A stretch of DNA of 64,000 bases. Origin: Triparma columacea. Its lineage: Eukaryota; Sar; Bolidophyceae; Parmales; Triparmaceae. Numbering within the stretch: position 1 is the stretch's first letter; every line of letters begins with the position of its first letter. Under the pieces are notes generated by a model. The model was given only the letters and a program-made list of their open reading frames with translations, was not told the origin of the DNA and searched no databases. Of the stretch, positions 9,817 through 21,938 are shown one piece after another. A program made the translations under genes and the position numbers. Where the stretch lies: positions 35,665-99,664 of the forward strand of contig BRYA01001055.1 of assembly GCA_030267965.1 (NCBI GenBank). The letters are read 5' to 3'.

Positions 9817-11061
9817 ATGATGCGCCCAGAAATACGTCTTACTGCTCGACCTTCCTTGTCTCGCCTCCTTACTTTCACCCTCTACCCTCTAGTTGGGTTC
9901 TTCGCCTTGCTGACTCTCTTATTTCTCTATGATATCGAGCGAGGGCTCACTAATATCTCTCCATATGAGGCGAGACGAGCATCGAGACAGCACTTTAGAC
10001 CATCTTCTTCCTCATCTTCCAGCAACTTCGTTGTCGACGACAACAACGCGGCCCCAGACCTCACTGTTTACAAGGGAAACCCTTGGATAACAGACCTGAC
10101 AGCGTCAAGAACGGTACTATACCAGACTGCCTTTGCTTCATGTGAGGTCCATGATGTTTGGACTGAGGATCACAGCGCGATACAAAAAGACTGGCTGTGG
10201 GCCGAGGAGATCGATCACGTCAATGTTATCGTAGTTGATGAGGCTGGAGACTTCTACTTCTTCAAACAAAAGGTGAGAAGGGATGGGGAAGCTGGGGTCA
10301 ATTTGCGATGCCTCTACGTCTTCACCTTCCTCACACCTCCATCGGTACAACCTGCATCGTCGACACTTTTCACTAACCGCCGTCCACTCTCAACAACCAA
10401 CCCACGCTCTTATCCCCCCACCCTCGCAGAAGTACGGTTTAGAATCAACTTCGTTTGCGACAGTGGGTGGCTTCATTGACGTGGAGAAGGTGAGAATGAT
10501 GGGCAAGATGTTAGCGTGACAATTCTATTCACCAACGCCACTCGTTGGTTGTCGCTTCGCTCTTACTTAGGGGGAGACTGGTTTTGAGGCCTGTCGACGG
10601 GAGGTTGTCGAGGAGATGGGCATGACGTCTCCAGCTCACCTTCATTCTCTCACGTCCTCAACTCCCTATGATGCTTCTTCTGATCCCAATTGGATCCCCC
10701 TTGGCCGGTATCGCACGGCATCGAATCGGGGTGGCGGCTTCCTAACCGCGTACCTTCTGAAATCTGCCGTAAAGATTCCCGATCAGTATCTCAAAGAGGC
10801 TGGCTACGAAGGCCTGGGGACTGGCGCTGGTGTGGTTGGCGGGGAAAAGGGGAACGCTGATGGGGAAGAGCAAAAGGTTGTAAAGGTGAGAAACGAAAAG
10901 AGGCGAAAGCACAATTCTCAACACTAACGTGTTAATGCAATCTCTTAACTCGGCACTCGCCACAGATGAACTTGACCCGAACTCGCACGATCCTCCTCGC
11001 TGGGGGCTTCCAAGAAGTGAAATGGACTGCGTCGCTTGCCCTTGCCCTCCTCCACCTGTGA
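9817..11061 (+). CDS. Membrane-anchored Nudix hydrolase
   Basis: Four exons, 9817-10272, 10430-10489, 10571-10885 and 10966-11061, all phase 0 with GTGAGA donors, give 308 aa. Residues 18-42 are one hydrophobic segment with basic residues before it, so probably a type II signal anchor. The Nudix box is split across the exon 2/3 junction: GGFIDVEK then GETGFEACRREVVEEMGM. It keeps the metal-binding REVVEE core, with two extra residues in the first loop. The last exon (FQEVKWTASLALALLHL) matches the C-terminal helix of ADP-ribose/nucleoside-diphosphate-sugar pyrophosphatases. It probably hydrolyses a nucleoside diphosphate linked to another group, but the substrate and topology are inferred only. 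Confidence 0.8.
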
Positions 11062-11178
11062 AGAAACCTAAAACGATGTATTTTTTGTTGTTTCCATCAT
11101 CATTTCGCAGCCCAATTGTTAATTAAGTCCCTACACAAACAACCCTACAACACCCTCCCCCTTCCCTTCGCCGACAGA
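11062..11178. terminator. Convergent 3' region, Nudix and Tudor-SN genes
   Basis: This 117-bp spacer between two convergent stops must hold both 3' ends and polyadenylation sites. T-rich and A-rich patches are present on both strands. No canonical signal stands out. Confidence 0.35.
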
Positions 11179-13860
11179 TTAATACTTTGCCGTCTCATCA
11201 TCATCTTCTCCCACATCCCCATAAACCCAAATTCCAACCCTTCCCTTCCTCGCCTCCTCCTGAACCTCCTTAAGGTCGTCATGGAGCGCCCCAGCGCTCT
11301 CCTGGGTCTCCCTCTTGAAGTACATGAGAGCCCTGTCCGCAATAATCCTCGCCAATCCCGCCTTGACCAGTTTGCTGTTAATGCTCTCGGCATCGTCCAC
11401 ATTGTACAATGTGACGCTCAGCCCCGATCCCCCGTCGACGTCCTTGCCATGGATCCTGGCCGTGAGCTCCTTCCCCCATGTTAACTTGCTCAGCATTCTG
11501 GCAGCATCGACCCCCTCATCGTGCTCAAGCCCCCTGCACTTGATGAGGGCGAGCTCGCACTCACTAGCAGCGAAAGGGATGGTCTCAATTCCTGGGTCCA
11601 GCATCCTGCACTCTTTCACGCTGATAGAAGCAACGTTGCCATGGTCGACGTATAGGACCCTTGCGCCGTCCCCCTTCTTCTCGAGCACCTTGGCCCTGTA
11701 CCACTCCTTCCCCTGCCCGTCGTCGAACATGCAGGCGACGAGTTTATTCTTTCTGAGCTCGACCGGTCCAGCCTGCAGTCCGTTGGTCTCCTTGAAGTCG
11801 GCCATCCTTGCCACGACCTTTTCACTGAGTTCAGGATCGGTCGTCAGGAAGAGCCTATTTCCGTTTGTGATCTCCGACACCTTGACGGTCTTGACCTCTT
11901 CATCGATACCACCCTCCTTCTTCACTACAACCTCGGGCTCTTCCTTCACGAGACTATAAATCTTGAGCTTTGCGGCCTTGGCAGTTTCCATGGCCTTGAG
12001 AATAGCTGCGTCCGACCCCCCCAGGTCCCTGAAGTCGATGGTAGCAAGGCCGGTGTTGAGGAGGGTCTGGGCAAAGTTGGTCTTCTTCTCACCGCCTCCT
12101 ACCCACATCTTCCCTGTCATGACGCCACCGTTGGTGCAGCTCACTATCTGGACCTCGACGGTCCTCTGACTGACGTGAAGCTTTGCAAACATCTTGGCCT
12201 CGTCTCCGAAGGGTTCAGCGGGCCTCGAACTGGCGTTGTTCGAAGACGGCTGGGGGCACCTGACCTCACTAAGGGCCATCATGATACTGCAGTTCTCTTT
12301 GGGAATCCAGAGCTTATACCTGCTACCCGAGAAGACGTACTCCACGGTGGCCTTCAAAATGCCGCTCCTCTGAAGGAAGCCGACGTACCCCTTGGCCTTC
12401 CTGGGATCGGTGCAATCATTCACCTTCCTGACCCCCGCGTCCTTGCCGCTGTGGAGGTTCTTCTTGGCCTTCCTGGCCACGGCCTCCGCAGCAGAGAGCT
12501 CGTCGTACCTGCTACTCCTCACCTCCCCATCCCTGTGGAACTGGAGGGACGCGAGACCCTCGGCAATGAGGACCTCGCCGACGTCGGGCCTCTTCCCTAC
12601 GGAGATGGTGGCGTACTTCCTCTTGATGGTCTTTTCCCCCGCAGGGATGTCGCGCACGTAGTCAACCTTAACCTTGACCTGCTTTCCGACGAGAAGCTGC
12701 CTGAGTCTGTCCTTGCACTCGAAAGCGTAGGGCTCATCTACCCTATCGGATCCCCTCCCCCCCATCCTAGGCGACCTGATGCTGGCGAGGCTGACCTTCA
12801 GCAGCTTCTCGTCGCTCGTGTAACTTTCTCCGCCCATGAGGATGGTACACGTGTCCCCAGTGACGACCTCGACTACGGTGCCGTGCGCCTCTGAGACACC
12901 ATCGATGACGGGCTTCACGTAGCCCCTCCATATTCCCACTCTGGCTGCCTTGGCGGCCGTCTCAGTACGGCGGAGTTCGGCCACCTCGACCACATCGAGG
13001 TAGCGGGCGCTCCATTCGCTGACATTTCCAAGGCCGGCCTTCAACACCTCAACAGCGATGTTGCCCTTGGGGTGGTGGACCTTAGCAGCGGCGGCAGAGC
13101 CGTTCTTGTCAGTCCCGATGATGGTTATGTCAAGGCACCTATTGAGGAGGCGAAGGTCCACAAAGAACTTGGACTGGGGTCCCCCCTCGGCGTCCTGCCT
13201 GGGGCAGGAGACCCCGGCAAGCTGGATGGTGAAGTTCCTCCACGTGCCCACCTCCTCCACCTTGAACCTCCCGCCATCGAAGCAGTGCTGAATGATGACC
13301 TTGATCTTCTTACCCTTGGTCTCCTTGGCCAGCTCAGCGAGGGTGAACTGCTCACCGGCCTGCTGCGGCGTCCTGACCTTTGCAGAAGATCCGTGGACCC
13401 CCAGCTCTGCGTTCCTAGCGAGGGTTTGGGCCTCCTCAAGGGATTCCATGTAGGAGTCAGCGGAGGTGTCTCCGCCCTTCTTTGCCTTAGAGATCCCGTG
13501 TCCGTTCTTCACGACCTCAACATTCACGTTGACGGCCTTCGGGGTGTTGTAGTCCAGGTTCACGATACCGAAGTACTTGTTGTTGGCCTGCCTCATAACC
13601 TTGAACTCCACCACCTTGCCAATCAGCATGGCCCTAAGGAATTCCTTCGACTCGAACGCCCCGGGCTCATCAGCCGTCGAAGTCTTTGTGTTACCAAGGC
13701 GGGGGGCGACAATGTCGCTTAGGTGGAAGATGTAGCAGGCTGAGAGATAGCTTGGATTGGGTGCAGATAAGAGTATCGTGTCTCCAGATAGCACACTGCG
13801 CACGAGTGCTAGCCCAGCCTGGGGCAAGGGAGCAGGTGGAGGCGAAAGATTGGTTGCCAT
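11179..13860 (-). CDS. SND1: Tudor staphylococcal-nuclease protein (Tudor-SN/SND1)
   Basis: A single 893-aa exon. Four tandem SNase-like (OB-fold) repeats run from about residue 12 to 650; each has the VxSGDTxxL-like strand or a late VAEVL/VKVVEVAELRRTE-type helix. A Tudor domain follows at about 700-760 (CMFDDGQGKEWYRAKVLEK, then VLYVDHGN), and a split final SNase half closes the protein. Length and order match SND1, a conserved RNA-binding factor in RNA processing, stress granules and transcription. As is usual in the family, catalytic nuclease residues are not clearly conserved. No introns were detected. Confidence 0.93.
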   Translation of the reverse strand: MATNLSPPPAPLPQAGLALVRSVLSGDTILLSAPNPSYLSACYIFHLSDIVAPRLGNTKTSTADEPGAFESKEFLRAMLIGKVVEFKVMRQANNKYFGIVNLDYNTPKAVNVNVEVVKNGHGISKAKKGGDTSADSYMESLEEAQTLARNAELGVHGSSAKVRTPQQAGEQFTLAELAKETKGKKIKVIIQHCFDGGRFKVEEVGTWRNFTIQLAGVSCPRQDAEGGPQSKFFVDLRLLNRCLDITIIGTDKNGSAAAAKVHHPKGNIAVEVLKAGLGNVSEWSARYLDVVEVAELRRTETAAKAARVGIWRGYVKPVIDGVSEAHGTVVEVVTGDTCTILMGGESYTSDEKLLKVSLASIRSPRMGGRGSDRVDEPYAFECKDRLRQLLVGKQVKVKVDYVRDIPAGEKTIKRKYATISVGKRPDVGEVLIAEGLASLQFHRDGEVRSSRYDELSAAEAVARKAKKNLHSGKDAGVRKVNDCTDPRKAKGYVGFLQRSGILKATVEYVFSGSRYKLWIPKENCSIMMALSEVRCPQPSSNNASSRPAEPFGDEAKMFAKLHVSQRTVEVQIVSCTNGGVMTGKMWVGGGEKKTNFAQTLLNTGLATIDFRDLGGSDAAILKAMETAKAAKLKIYSLVKEEPEVVVKKEGGIDEEVKTVKVSEITNGNRLFLTTDPELSEKVVARMADFKETNGLQAGPVELRKNKLVACMFDDGQGKEWYRAKVLEKKGDGARVLYVDHGNVASISVKECRMLDPGIETIPFAASECELALIKCRGLEHDEGVDAARMLSKLTWGKELTARIHGKDVDGGSGLSVTLYNVDDAESINSKLVKAGLARIIADRALMYFKRETQESAGALHDDLKEVQEEARKGRVGIWVYGDVGEDDDETAKY

Positions 13861-14294
13861 CGTCTGTGATGTCGTTATGGGAGTGAGGAGGGTTGGAAAA
13901 GAAAAAAACCAAAGTAACGGAGACGACAGCGGTGAAAAAAAGTCAAGATTTCAGCCTCTGAGCAGTACAATCCAAGAAGCTTCGAATACCTAACAAACCA
14001 ATGCCTTTTTCTGAGCCTGGGAGAGATGCACGCCGCAGGAGTCGTCTAACCTCTAAAAAGTGTCACTCAATATATTTCTCCAATTTTCATTTCTCTCATT
14101 TCCTCGTCTCCAGACCTTTGAGGTGAAATATGGACTTGTGGATTGAGATAGCTTCTGTACTGCGTATGATGATCGACGATAGATCGTGATGCAATATTCT
14201 TTTAATGTGTTGTGTGTTATTGAGAAATCAAACGCCATCACAATTCATTTTCTTCTCAAAAAATTAAAGCATTCATAAATTCCGCCTCCCCCCT
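13861..14294. other. Intergenic spacer
   Basis: This 434-bp spacer lies between the start of Tudor-SN and the stop of the next minus-strand gene. It should hold the Tudor-SN promoter and the upstream gene's 3' end. The half nearer 14200 is AT-rich. I see no gene or repeat. Confidence 0.4.
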
Positions 14295-17200
14295 CTAAAT
14301 CTCAACCTCCATGTCCGCTAACTTGCCCCCCCCCCCCTCAACCTCCGGTTTCCCCCAACGCTCCTTCAAATACCCATAGCTGGAATAATCACCACTCTCT
14401 GACAGCGCCATGCCAATCTTCTTCACCAAACAGACCCTCTCTCTCCTCTGCTTCTTTGTCAGATCTTGCATCTTCATGTGGACCCTTCCAGGCACTTTCA
14501 CGGGCTGCCACTCGGCATTGAATAACGGGTACCTGTCCACAACATACTGCTCCATCAAATACATGGTGTGCTCTCCCATCACACTGGCGAGGCACCACCC
14601 GTACTCCTGCACCTTCTTCCTCAGACCCTCGTCCTCAGCCTCCTGCAAGACGACAGGCCACCAGGCACCGTTGATTTTTACCCAGGAGAAGGCCCTCACG
14701 GGTTTCGCCTTGGTCCAGACGTTTACTGGCATGTACCCGTTACTCTTCTTCATCTCCGTCACGGTCCTCTTTGCCCGAGTCTTCCTCCCCACCACCTCCT
14801 CCTTCCTCTTCTCGTCAATCTTCAAGACCCTCTGCACGGCCTCATCTCCATAAACCCTATCATGCAGCACATCCTCGCCGTCTTGCATCTCGGTGAGAAG
14901 GTTTAGCAAATCCTCCAGGAAGGCAAAGATGAGAGTGCTGAAAACTGCGATGAGCGAGGTGACGAGCAAAGAAATTTAGGTAAAATGAATGAGGCCAGAC
15001 ACGACGTAACATAACCCTTTCCGCGCACTCCCTTCACACTCACCTGGAATCGTCTCCGCCCTTTCAACCTCCTTTATCCAACCCATTCTCCCTTCCCTCT
15101 TCAACGCCCCAACAACCCCCCACATCCTCTTACTCTTTTCAACCGCAACGACCACCTCTCCCTCCAAATCACCCCCCTGCGCCCCCTCATCATCATCATC
15201 GCTATCGTAATCGTCGTCGTCGCTGTCCTGATCGTCCATGGCAGCTAAGGCCTTCTGCTTCAAATCGTCCGGCTTCAAGTAAATGTGCATGTCCTTTTTA
15301 TCAGGGGTGGTGAAGTCGAAGTCGTCAATGTCAATCTCCTGCCCGTTGACCTTCCCCTCCTGCCCTGGTTGCACCCCTCGGACCCCGAATTCATCCTTGA
15401 CGTACCTGTCCACGTCGGCCCTGCTTCTGAGCCTGATGCCCTCGGGCGTGTAAAAGGTCATATCCGCCTTGTCCCTATCCTTCCTCCAGTAGGCACTCCT
15501 GTGAAACCCCCTGTATGGAATGTTGTTGTAGATACTCTTGATGTCGAACATTTTCTTCCTCATCTCCCTCTCGTATCGCCTCTCCTTTCTGGCCTGCCTG
15601 GCCTCCTCACTTTCCTGCTGGAGGAAAATGTCCTCGTTGACCTTCCAGCAGTCGTCAACGTACCTCCCCCCGGCCTGATTGTACACAAGATTCTCGAGCT
15701 TCAGCAAGGGCTTTCTGAGCTCCTTCAGCCACTGCTTGGTAATCCTCGCGTCCGTGACGTTGCCCTCGTAGTCGATCATCTTGTTGGCGATGGCGTCCTC
15801 CCAGCCCCTTTCAACTGACTTCACGTTATTTCTCCACTTCTCCCTCTCCCTCGTGTCCATTCCGCAGATGATATTGACCTGGGACTCGGCGTAAAGTAGC
15901 TCTCCAACGATAATGCTAACGCCGCTCTCCTGCCACACTGAGGTGACCTTGTGGCTGTCAATGTTCCCGCACTCGTATCTTGGGATTTTAAGGTTCTTCC
16001 TTACGCTTTTCAAAGGTGGGTTAATCACGCTGTACCCGTGGTCGAACTCCAGCACGCTCAAGATTCCCGACCTCTCCATCGCCCTCTTCTCCTCGCTGAG
16101 CTGTAGCTTCTCCTCCTCGTCGTAGAGGATGGAGGAGACGACAGGGGCATCCTCCTCCTTCGAAGATGACGCCTTAGGGACCTCATCAATTCCGTTTTTG
16201 CTCTCGTCAGGAATGCTCACTCTGACGAGCACGCTTGCGATTGGACTGTCGGGGATATAAACGTCCAAACTCCCCAAGACGGTGCTCTTGCCAACGACAG
16301 ACCCCGGCATCCGCGTGCTGCGCCTCTCGACCTCCCCCAAGATCTTCTTCTTTCTGTTGCTCTTCATCTTCTTCCTAATTAGTATGATGTGGTCCTTCAG
16401 GCTCTCGAGAAGCACGAGCTCCCGCTCCCCCTTCTTGTCGAGGGACTCCACGAGCCTGTCAAACTCCGTCTGTGTCTCATAGTATGACCATGAGCCCCCC
16501 CTGCTCTCGACCCATATCCTCCCCTCGTCGTTGTCGAACCACCAGTACTTGTTCCAGTCCCTGTCCTCCCCCAGCATCTCCGTCCTGATCAGATCTGTGC
16601 TGGAGCTCGCCAGGAGCTGCTTCTCCGTGGCCAGGGTGTCGTTCTCCCATTTCCTGACGTCGGCATCGGTGGGGTTGCCGCGAACGTTCCCGGAGTGGAT
16701 GGAGTACTTCTTGGGCGCCCAGGCCTTGCCGGCCTTCCTCTTGGCGACTTCCTCCTTTTTGTCGTTTTCGTACTTGGTCCTCATCTTCTTACTGATGTTG
16801 CCGAGCCTGGTGTACTCCCTTTTGAGCGCGAAGAGCGCCGAGGCCCTCCTGTCCATCTCCGCGGGGAGGAGCTTCGCGACGACGTCCTCGGCGAGAATCT
16901 TGAGAAGACAGACCATCTCCTTCATGTTCAACGCGTCAGGTTCGAAGCTCCAGAGCTTCTTGTATGCCTTGTTGAGTGTAGAAGAGGGCTTTCCAAAGTA
17001 AGAGTCGTCGTCGTAGAGGGTAGCGGGATCCACGTCATCGGAATTCGTGGGCATGGGAGAGGGGGATGACGGGAGTCCATTCTCGGCCGCCGTCGCCCGG
17101 GTGGTTGTCGCGGCTGGACTGGTGGGGGACAACTTCCCGTTGGAAGCAGAAGGCTTGGACGGGGTCGTCTGTCTAGCCTCCATCAGCTTCTTATTTTCGT

Positions 17201-18892
17201 TCATCAAGCTCAGGCTCTGCTTCTCAATCTTCTTCCTGTGCTCGAAGTAGAGGCTCTGGTTCTCCAGGTATATCGCCAGTACCGCCGGCCAAGTCATCGG
17301 GCTGCCAAAAGCAAAGCGAGTCGCATAAGGGGTTAGAATTGTGCGACGAGCTTGAGAGGGAAAGTTGCAAAAATAGTTTGCACGTTGTCAAAGTGTCGTA
17401 GGGGCGCTCCTCCGTACTCTTACCTGATAACCTTGAGCATATCTCTGCTACCCGAGTACCGTTCCTCCGCCTCGTCTCTCGTGATGTCGTAGCCCTGGTT
17501 GTACACGCTCTGCCCAACGTCGTCCTTCCCGAGGTGGGAGTCTACCACAATGATCAGGAGCTGGGTGGCGAGGGCGCTGATGAGGGGGGGAGAGGGCCCC
17601 TTCCCGACCTCGAGGAACGCCGTGAGGACGTGGTCGAGGTTGAAGATGGGGGTAAGGCCGATCTCCTTTATCCCAAGCTGCCCCATCACCACCCCGTGGA
17701 TAAAGAGAATGTCCCCCACCATGCTCCCGAGATGTTCGTGGGCCTTATTCCCGACGGGCTTGGGGTTGGTCTTGGTGAGCTGCTCGTCGGGCACGGGGTA
17801 CCCCTTGGTGATCCCTTCGATGGGACGCTTGAGGTACCCCATCCTCAGCCTACCCCTAACCTCTTCCAGTCTCTTCTTGACCTCCTCCCTGTTCCCGTCG
17901 TTCCTCCCCTGCTTCTGCCTCTTTTTCCAGTCGCTTGCCAGCTTGTAGCTCCCCTTGATCTCCTCCCACCACTTCTTCTCACACCCCAGCGCCATCGCCT
18001 GCTCCATCGCGACGTCGAACCTCCGGGCCTGAGTCTCGTTGTCTAGATCCACGTGCATGGCATCCGCGCAGAAGTTCTTGACGTTCAGACGGCTCACAGG
18101 AGGCCTGAGCGCCAAGAGGCAGTCAAGTATAACGTCAGCATACCCCCTCCTCCTCTTACTACCCCCTCCTCCGTTCTTCTTCTTCGCGCTGCCACTCTCC
18201 TGCTCCTCGAGGAACCTCTTTACCTTGGAAGGGTTGTCCTTGGACATGTCCTTGACTAAGGGCTCATCAAAGGGGATGAACTCACCCTCCTTTATCCACA
18301 TGGTCTTGGTGCCATTCTTATAGCCACAGAGGGACTTTGCCGAGGCACATAGCTCCAAGACGGTGACAAGAACGTGAGGAATATGGACTCTGTGGGGAGA
18401 TGTGTGTATGTTTGTGTGTATGTGTGTGTGTGTGGAGGGGGGGGTGTTTTAGTTAGTTGAGGATTGTTTTGAGGGTGTTTATCGATGCGGGACAGAGGGG
18501 AACAGCGCGGTGAATTGGCATGACGAGTAAGAGACGGGTAAGAGAACGTGCCAGATTGGTGAGTCGAGAAAGAAGTTTGAGGAGACTCATCGACGGTGGT
18601 ACGACTACGACACTCAATTTCTGCTCTTTATGGCCATCAGTGAGCAGCTTACGGCATGAAGAGTTCTCTAAGAGTATAGATAACCCATAATCTAGCAGTT
18701 AAGCACACATAAACACCACAAAAGCAACAAAACTCACCTCTTTATACTCTTGGTCTCCGCTCTGCCCACTCTCCACAGAGTGTGTGTCGCCATGAGAGGG
18801 TGAGATGGAGCTTCAGGCGGATCTGACGGCGGTTGGGCACACAGAACGAACGTGTCCTTGGCGGGGAGCGCGGCAAAACGTTTGTCCTCCAT
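14295..18892 (-). CDS. DDT/WHIM chromatin-remodelling subunit with PWWP-like C-terminus
   Basis: Exons 18892-18738, 18389-17424, 17301-15044 and 14944-14295 join in frame to 1,342 aa. A DDT-type helical domain is at about residues 270-335 (ILFIHGVVMGQLGI, LDHVLTAFLE, LISALATQLL). A WHIM/WSD block is at about 600-675 (TEMLGEDRDWNKYWWFDND, RIWVESRGGSWSYY). Such pairs occur in ACF1/BAZ and plant RINGLET-like partners of ISWI ATPases and position nucleosomes. Near the C-terminus, WVKINGAWWPVVLQ (about residue 1200) looks like a PWWP or related reader, which I hold less firmly. Acidic Asp-rich tracts and coiled coil lie between. Exon 1 was found only by phase matching and its ATG is the best start. 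The role is nuclear. Confidence 0.82.
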
Positions 18893-19003
18893 CCACGCCA
18901 ACAACTGTGACGAATTTGGCTAAATTGGGTGTTTTCCGACCAAGAAAAAAGTTGCTAGACGCTGTTTAATGCAGACGACTGTTTAAAATACAACAAACAA
19001 CCC
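18893..19003. promoter_or_regulatory. Short spacer upstream of the DDT gene
   Basis: These 111 bp separate the DDT gene start from the GT61 stop on the same strand, leaving little room for a promoter. The 3' UTR of the GT61 gene and the DDT promoter must overlap. Confidence 0.3.
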
Positions 19004-20616
19004 CTAATCATAAAAAGCTCGTTCGACCTGTTCCGCGAACTCGTCCACGTCAACGAGGCCTGTCTCATAGTTGAAGTCCCCCTCGTTCTTCGCCACGATC
19101 CCCTTGGAGTCTTTGTAATAGTACCTGATACCGAACGCTCTAGCCAGGTTCGCGAAGTCGGCTTTATGGTAGCCCCTCGTTCCCTGCTGCCCCCCCCCGT
19201 AGTACAGGGGTGAGCGGTTGATGACCTCAATCAGGGTGGACCCCCTCCTCATCCACATTGCGTGTGTGAGGCCAGCGCCGTGGACGCCGATCATTACCTT
19301 GGCTTGGGCGACCGCCCGAACGACGGCGGCTGTGGGGAGGGATGAGTTGAAGGCGATGGAGCGGACGGGGAGCCCCCGCTTGGAGAGCGCGTCGATTACG
19401 ATGTCATGCTTCCCCCACTCGTAACCTCCTTGGACCAGCTTCCTGTAACCTCCGAGGCAGCGGTTAGTCTCCCGGTCGAGGACAAGGACGGTGCCCGTTT
19501 CATCTCCCGAACCCCACTCCTTCACGCCGAGGTTGGCCTTGATCGTGTCGGCGAAGCCGGAGATTCTTGGGTCGTGAACCCTCCCAATTTCGAATCCCCA
19601 CGACGCCCAAAGAGGGAACGTCGACACGAAGTTGTTGTGGTGGGAGTTTGGAATTAGAATGTCGGACATGGCGTCCGAGGATGATATCGCCCTCCTCTGT
19701 TTTGCGATAGCATGGAACAGGGCTGGGTCGGGAGGCGGTTCGGAGGGGGTGTATATCGCCCCTCCATTTGGGACGAGGAGGGCTTCCAGGGCGTCCCTCG
19801 TGTTGGCGTTGGTGGGGAAGAACTCGTCCTCTATGAAGAGATCTACTCTGGTGGAGGGGTGAAGAACGGCCGTGTAGAGGTAGGTACAGAAAAGCTTGGG
19901 GTCCATCACCAACGAGTGGTAAGGGTTGGCGTCTGCAACCCTCCCGCGAACAATGAGGAGATGGCGTGTGGTTGAGGTGGTCCCCTCTGGCATATCTTTT
20001 GCATTCACCGTTGTCGACACAGTCGACGCTGTTAACGATACCACTGATCCGAACGACTCTACAGGGGTTGTCTCGCACTCTCGAAGCTTCTCCTCCGTTT
20101 TGGTGAACTGCTTCTTCTCAGACTGAGGGAAGAGAGAATTGACGTGGAATGGAGTTGGAGCTCTTTTGTCGTCGAAGGGAAAGTAGTGGAGTCTGGGTAT
20201 GTGTGTGTTAGTTACAAACGCGCTCGTGTTGACACTCACTCACTCACACAAACACACAAACACACAAACGCACAAACACACTTTCACACTTTCACTCACC
20301 TTCCAGATGCGAGGCCGTCCCAAATCTCCTTCATTGGTTGTAACCCTAACAGGTCTTGAGTTTCTGGTGGAGGTCTCCCTCGCCCTCCGTAATTAGCATC
20401 TAGAGATATTTCAGTAATCTCCTGTTTGAATTCAAAGATGAGATCATCAAGCGTTGGAAGGTTGATTAATTTAGCTGGAAAAAGACGATGAATGGAAAAC
20501 ACTATCCAAATTGACACAACTAAGGGAAGGAGGATATATTTTGGGGCAAGACCCTTACGTTTAGGCAATGTCACATGTGAAATATGTCTTTGTTTTGATC
20601 GTGATCGTTGGCTCAT
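19004..20616 (-). CDS. GT61-family (DUF563) glycosyltransferase, type II membrane protein
   Basis: Exons 20616-20300 and 20192-19004 (GTGAGT to CCCAG, phase 2) give 501 aa. The start is the first ATG (MSQRSRSK); the frame is open for about 74 codons more but without an ATG. A hydrophobic segment at about residues 27-47 (YILLPLVVSIWIVFS) after basic residues is a Golgi-type signal anchor. The C-terminal half has the DUF563/GT61 core, including AKVMIGVHGAGLTHAMWMRRGSTLIEV. GT61 enzymes include plant xylosyl/arabinosyl transferases and animal EOGT. The acceptor here cannot be predicted. The intron holds a (CA-rich) cacaaa repeat, 20232-20282. Confidence 0.85.
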
Positions 20617-21018
20617 CAATTTTTGGCATGAATCTTTGTAGTGAGGTCCTTCGGTCCTTCGGCCTTTTCTTGAGCGAGCAAAAAATGTACTTGGGGCCAA
20701 ATATACCTTCCCGGCCGTTTTTTCTGATTTCTTTTTCACTCCCGCGCGCCTGGCTGCCCCGTGATCATGGGAAGCAGGATCCACAAAAAAACCAAAACCG
20801 TCTGAGGTCTGAAAGGTATTTTTTGAGAACCAAATCAATTCGATGAATGTCGAATCTCCAAGTACACTTTTTGCTCCTTCAATTCCCTGTACCCAAAATA
20901 CTTGACAACTAAATTACAACTACAACAACTTCAAACACCAAAATAAACGCCCGTCGCCGATATCTCAAAATGCACTCTTCATGTTCTTCCCTCGCTTCCT
21001 CCTCTTCCTCTGAGTCAG
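20617..21018. promoter_or_regulatory. Divergent intergenic region
   Basis: This 402-bp spacer between the GT61 gene (minus) and the unknown gene at 21019 (plus) should carry both promoters. The GT61 frame stays open into it without an ATG, so part may be 5' leader. No repeats or RNA genes seen. Confidence 0.4.
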
Positions 21019-21817
21019 ATGATCTCCCCAAACAAGACCCAATCCGTGACGAAAGTGTCTCCAAAGACCTACCAGCCTACGGTCCCGACCGTCACCTCTG
21101 CCTCCAAGGACGCAAAATGGACTTCCTACGACGACGAGGTGTATTGCGCATCCCGGATATTCCCGGGTTCTTCGTTTGTATCTGACTTTGATATGCAGCA
21201 GCACACTCGGGACAACCTCAAGGTCACCTGCCCAGGCACGCCTGATGCCACTGTATTCGAGGGCGGGACGACTCTAGAGGGTGACGTTTGGAACGTTAAG
21301 TGCCTCCAAGTGTGCAGAGGTTACTCTCGTAAACATGTCAACGCCATGATCGCCGAGAAGGTATATACATATATATATGGCCTCCGTGACACATTGTTCC
21401 CTCCCCTCCCCTTCCTAACCCCCCCCCCCCCAACCCCAGGTGTACAAATCGGCAATCTGGCTGTCCACCCTTTCCTCCATCAAACCCTCCCTTTCCTGCA
21501 GCACCTTTACGATCGCCCTTCTTGTTCGTCCCACGCTCCACCTTGCTGCTCTCCGCATCGCATCCTACGCTAACGTGCTTCTCAACGACACAGTATTCGA
21601 CATCAGGATAATCGAGGCCCCTCTGCGTGCCGTGATGGCGATGACAGATAGCAACGTGAGGAAGGGATCCTTGCTGGCGAAGCGTAAATACATCTCTGCA
21701 TCTCTGGTGCTCAAGGCGCTCGAGGACGGCAGGTCAAGCGCCAAGGAGGGGGGGCTTAACTTCGACGACGACGATCAGTGCTCTTACGAGCTTTTGTTCG
21801 TTATCTTTGAGCTGTAG
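21019..21817 (+). CDS. Hypothetical protein, two exons
   Basis: Exons 21019-21360 and 21440-21817 (GTATAT to CCCCAG, phase 0) give 239 aa. I do not recognise a family. The N-terminal 30 residues are Ser/Thr/Lys-rich. The middle (residues 35-110) is mixed alpha/beta in look with four cysteines. The second exon is largely hydrophobic-helical (LSCSTFTIALLVRPTLHLAAL), then charged, ending ELLFVIFEL. The donor GTATAT is atypical for this window, where most are GTGAG, but both exons join in frame and the unspliced frame has no homology to guide it. It converges with the HECT gene 121 bp downstream. Confidence 0.6.
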
Positions 21818-21938
21818 CACGAGTAGACGCGACGATGTACGCACAGTTTTCAGGAACCTCACACTAACACGGCAGTTTGTATTACAAAGCTTTCACACTA
21901 TTTCCTGTTGCCCCTATAGCCCCCCCCTCTCTCCCCCC

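Noticed and set aside
12175..13722. Long plus-strand frames (239 and 216 aa)
   Set aside because: They are antisense shadows of Tudor-SN in GC-rich coding DNA.
20232..20282. Cacaaa repeat near the GT61 gene as a regulatory element
   Set aside because: It falls inside the GT61 intron and looks like an ordinary microsatellite.
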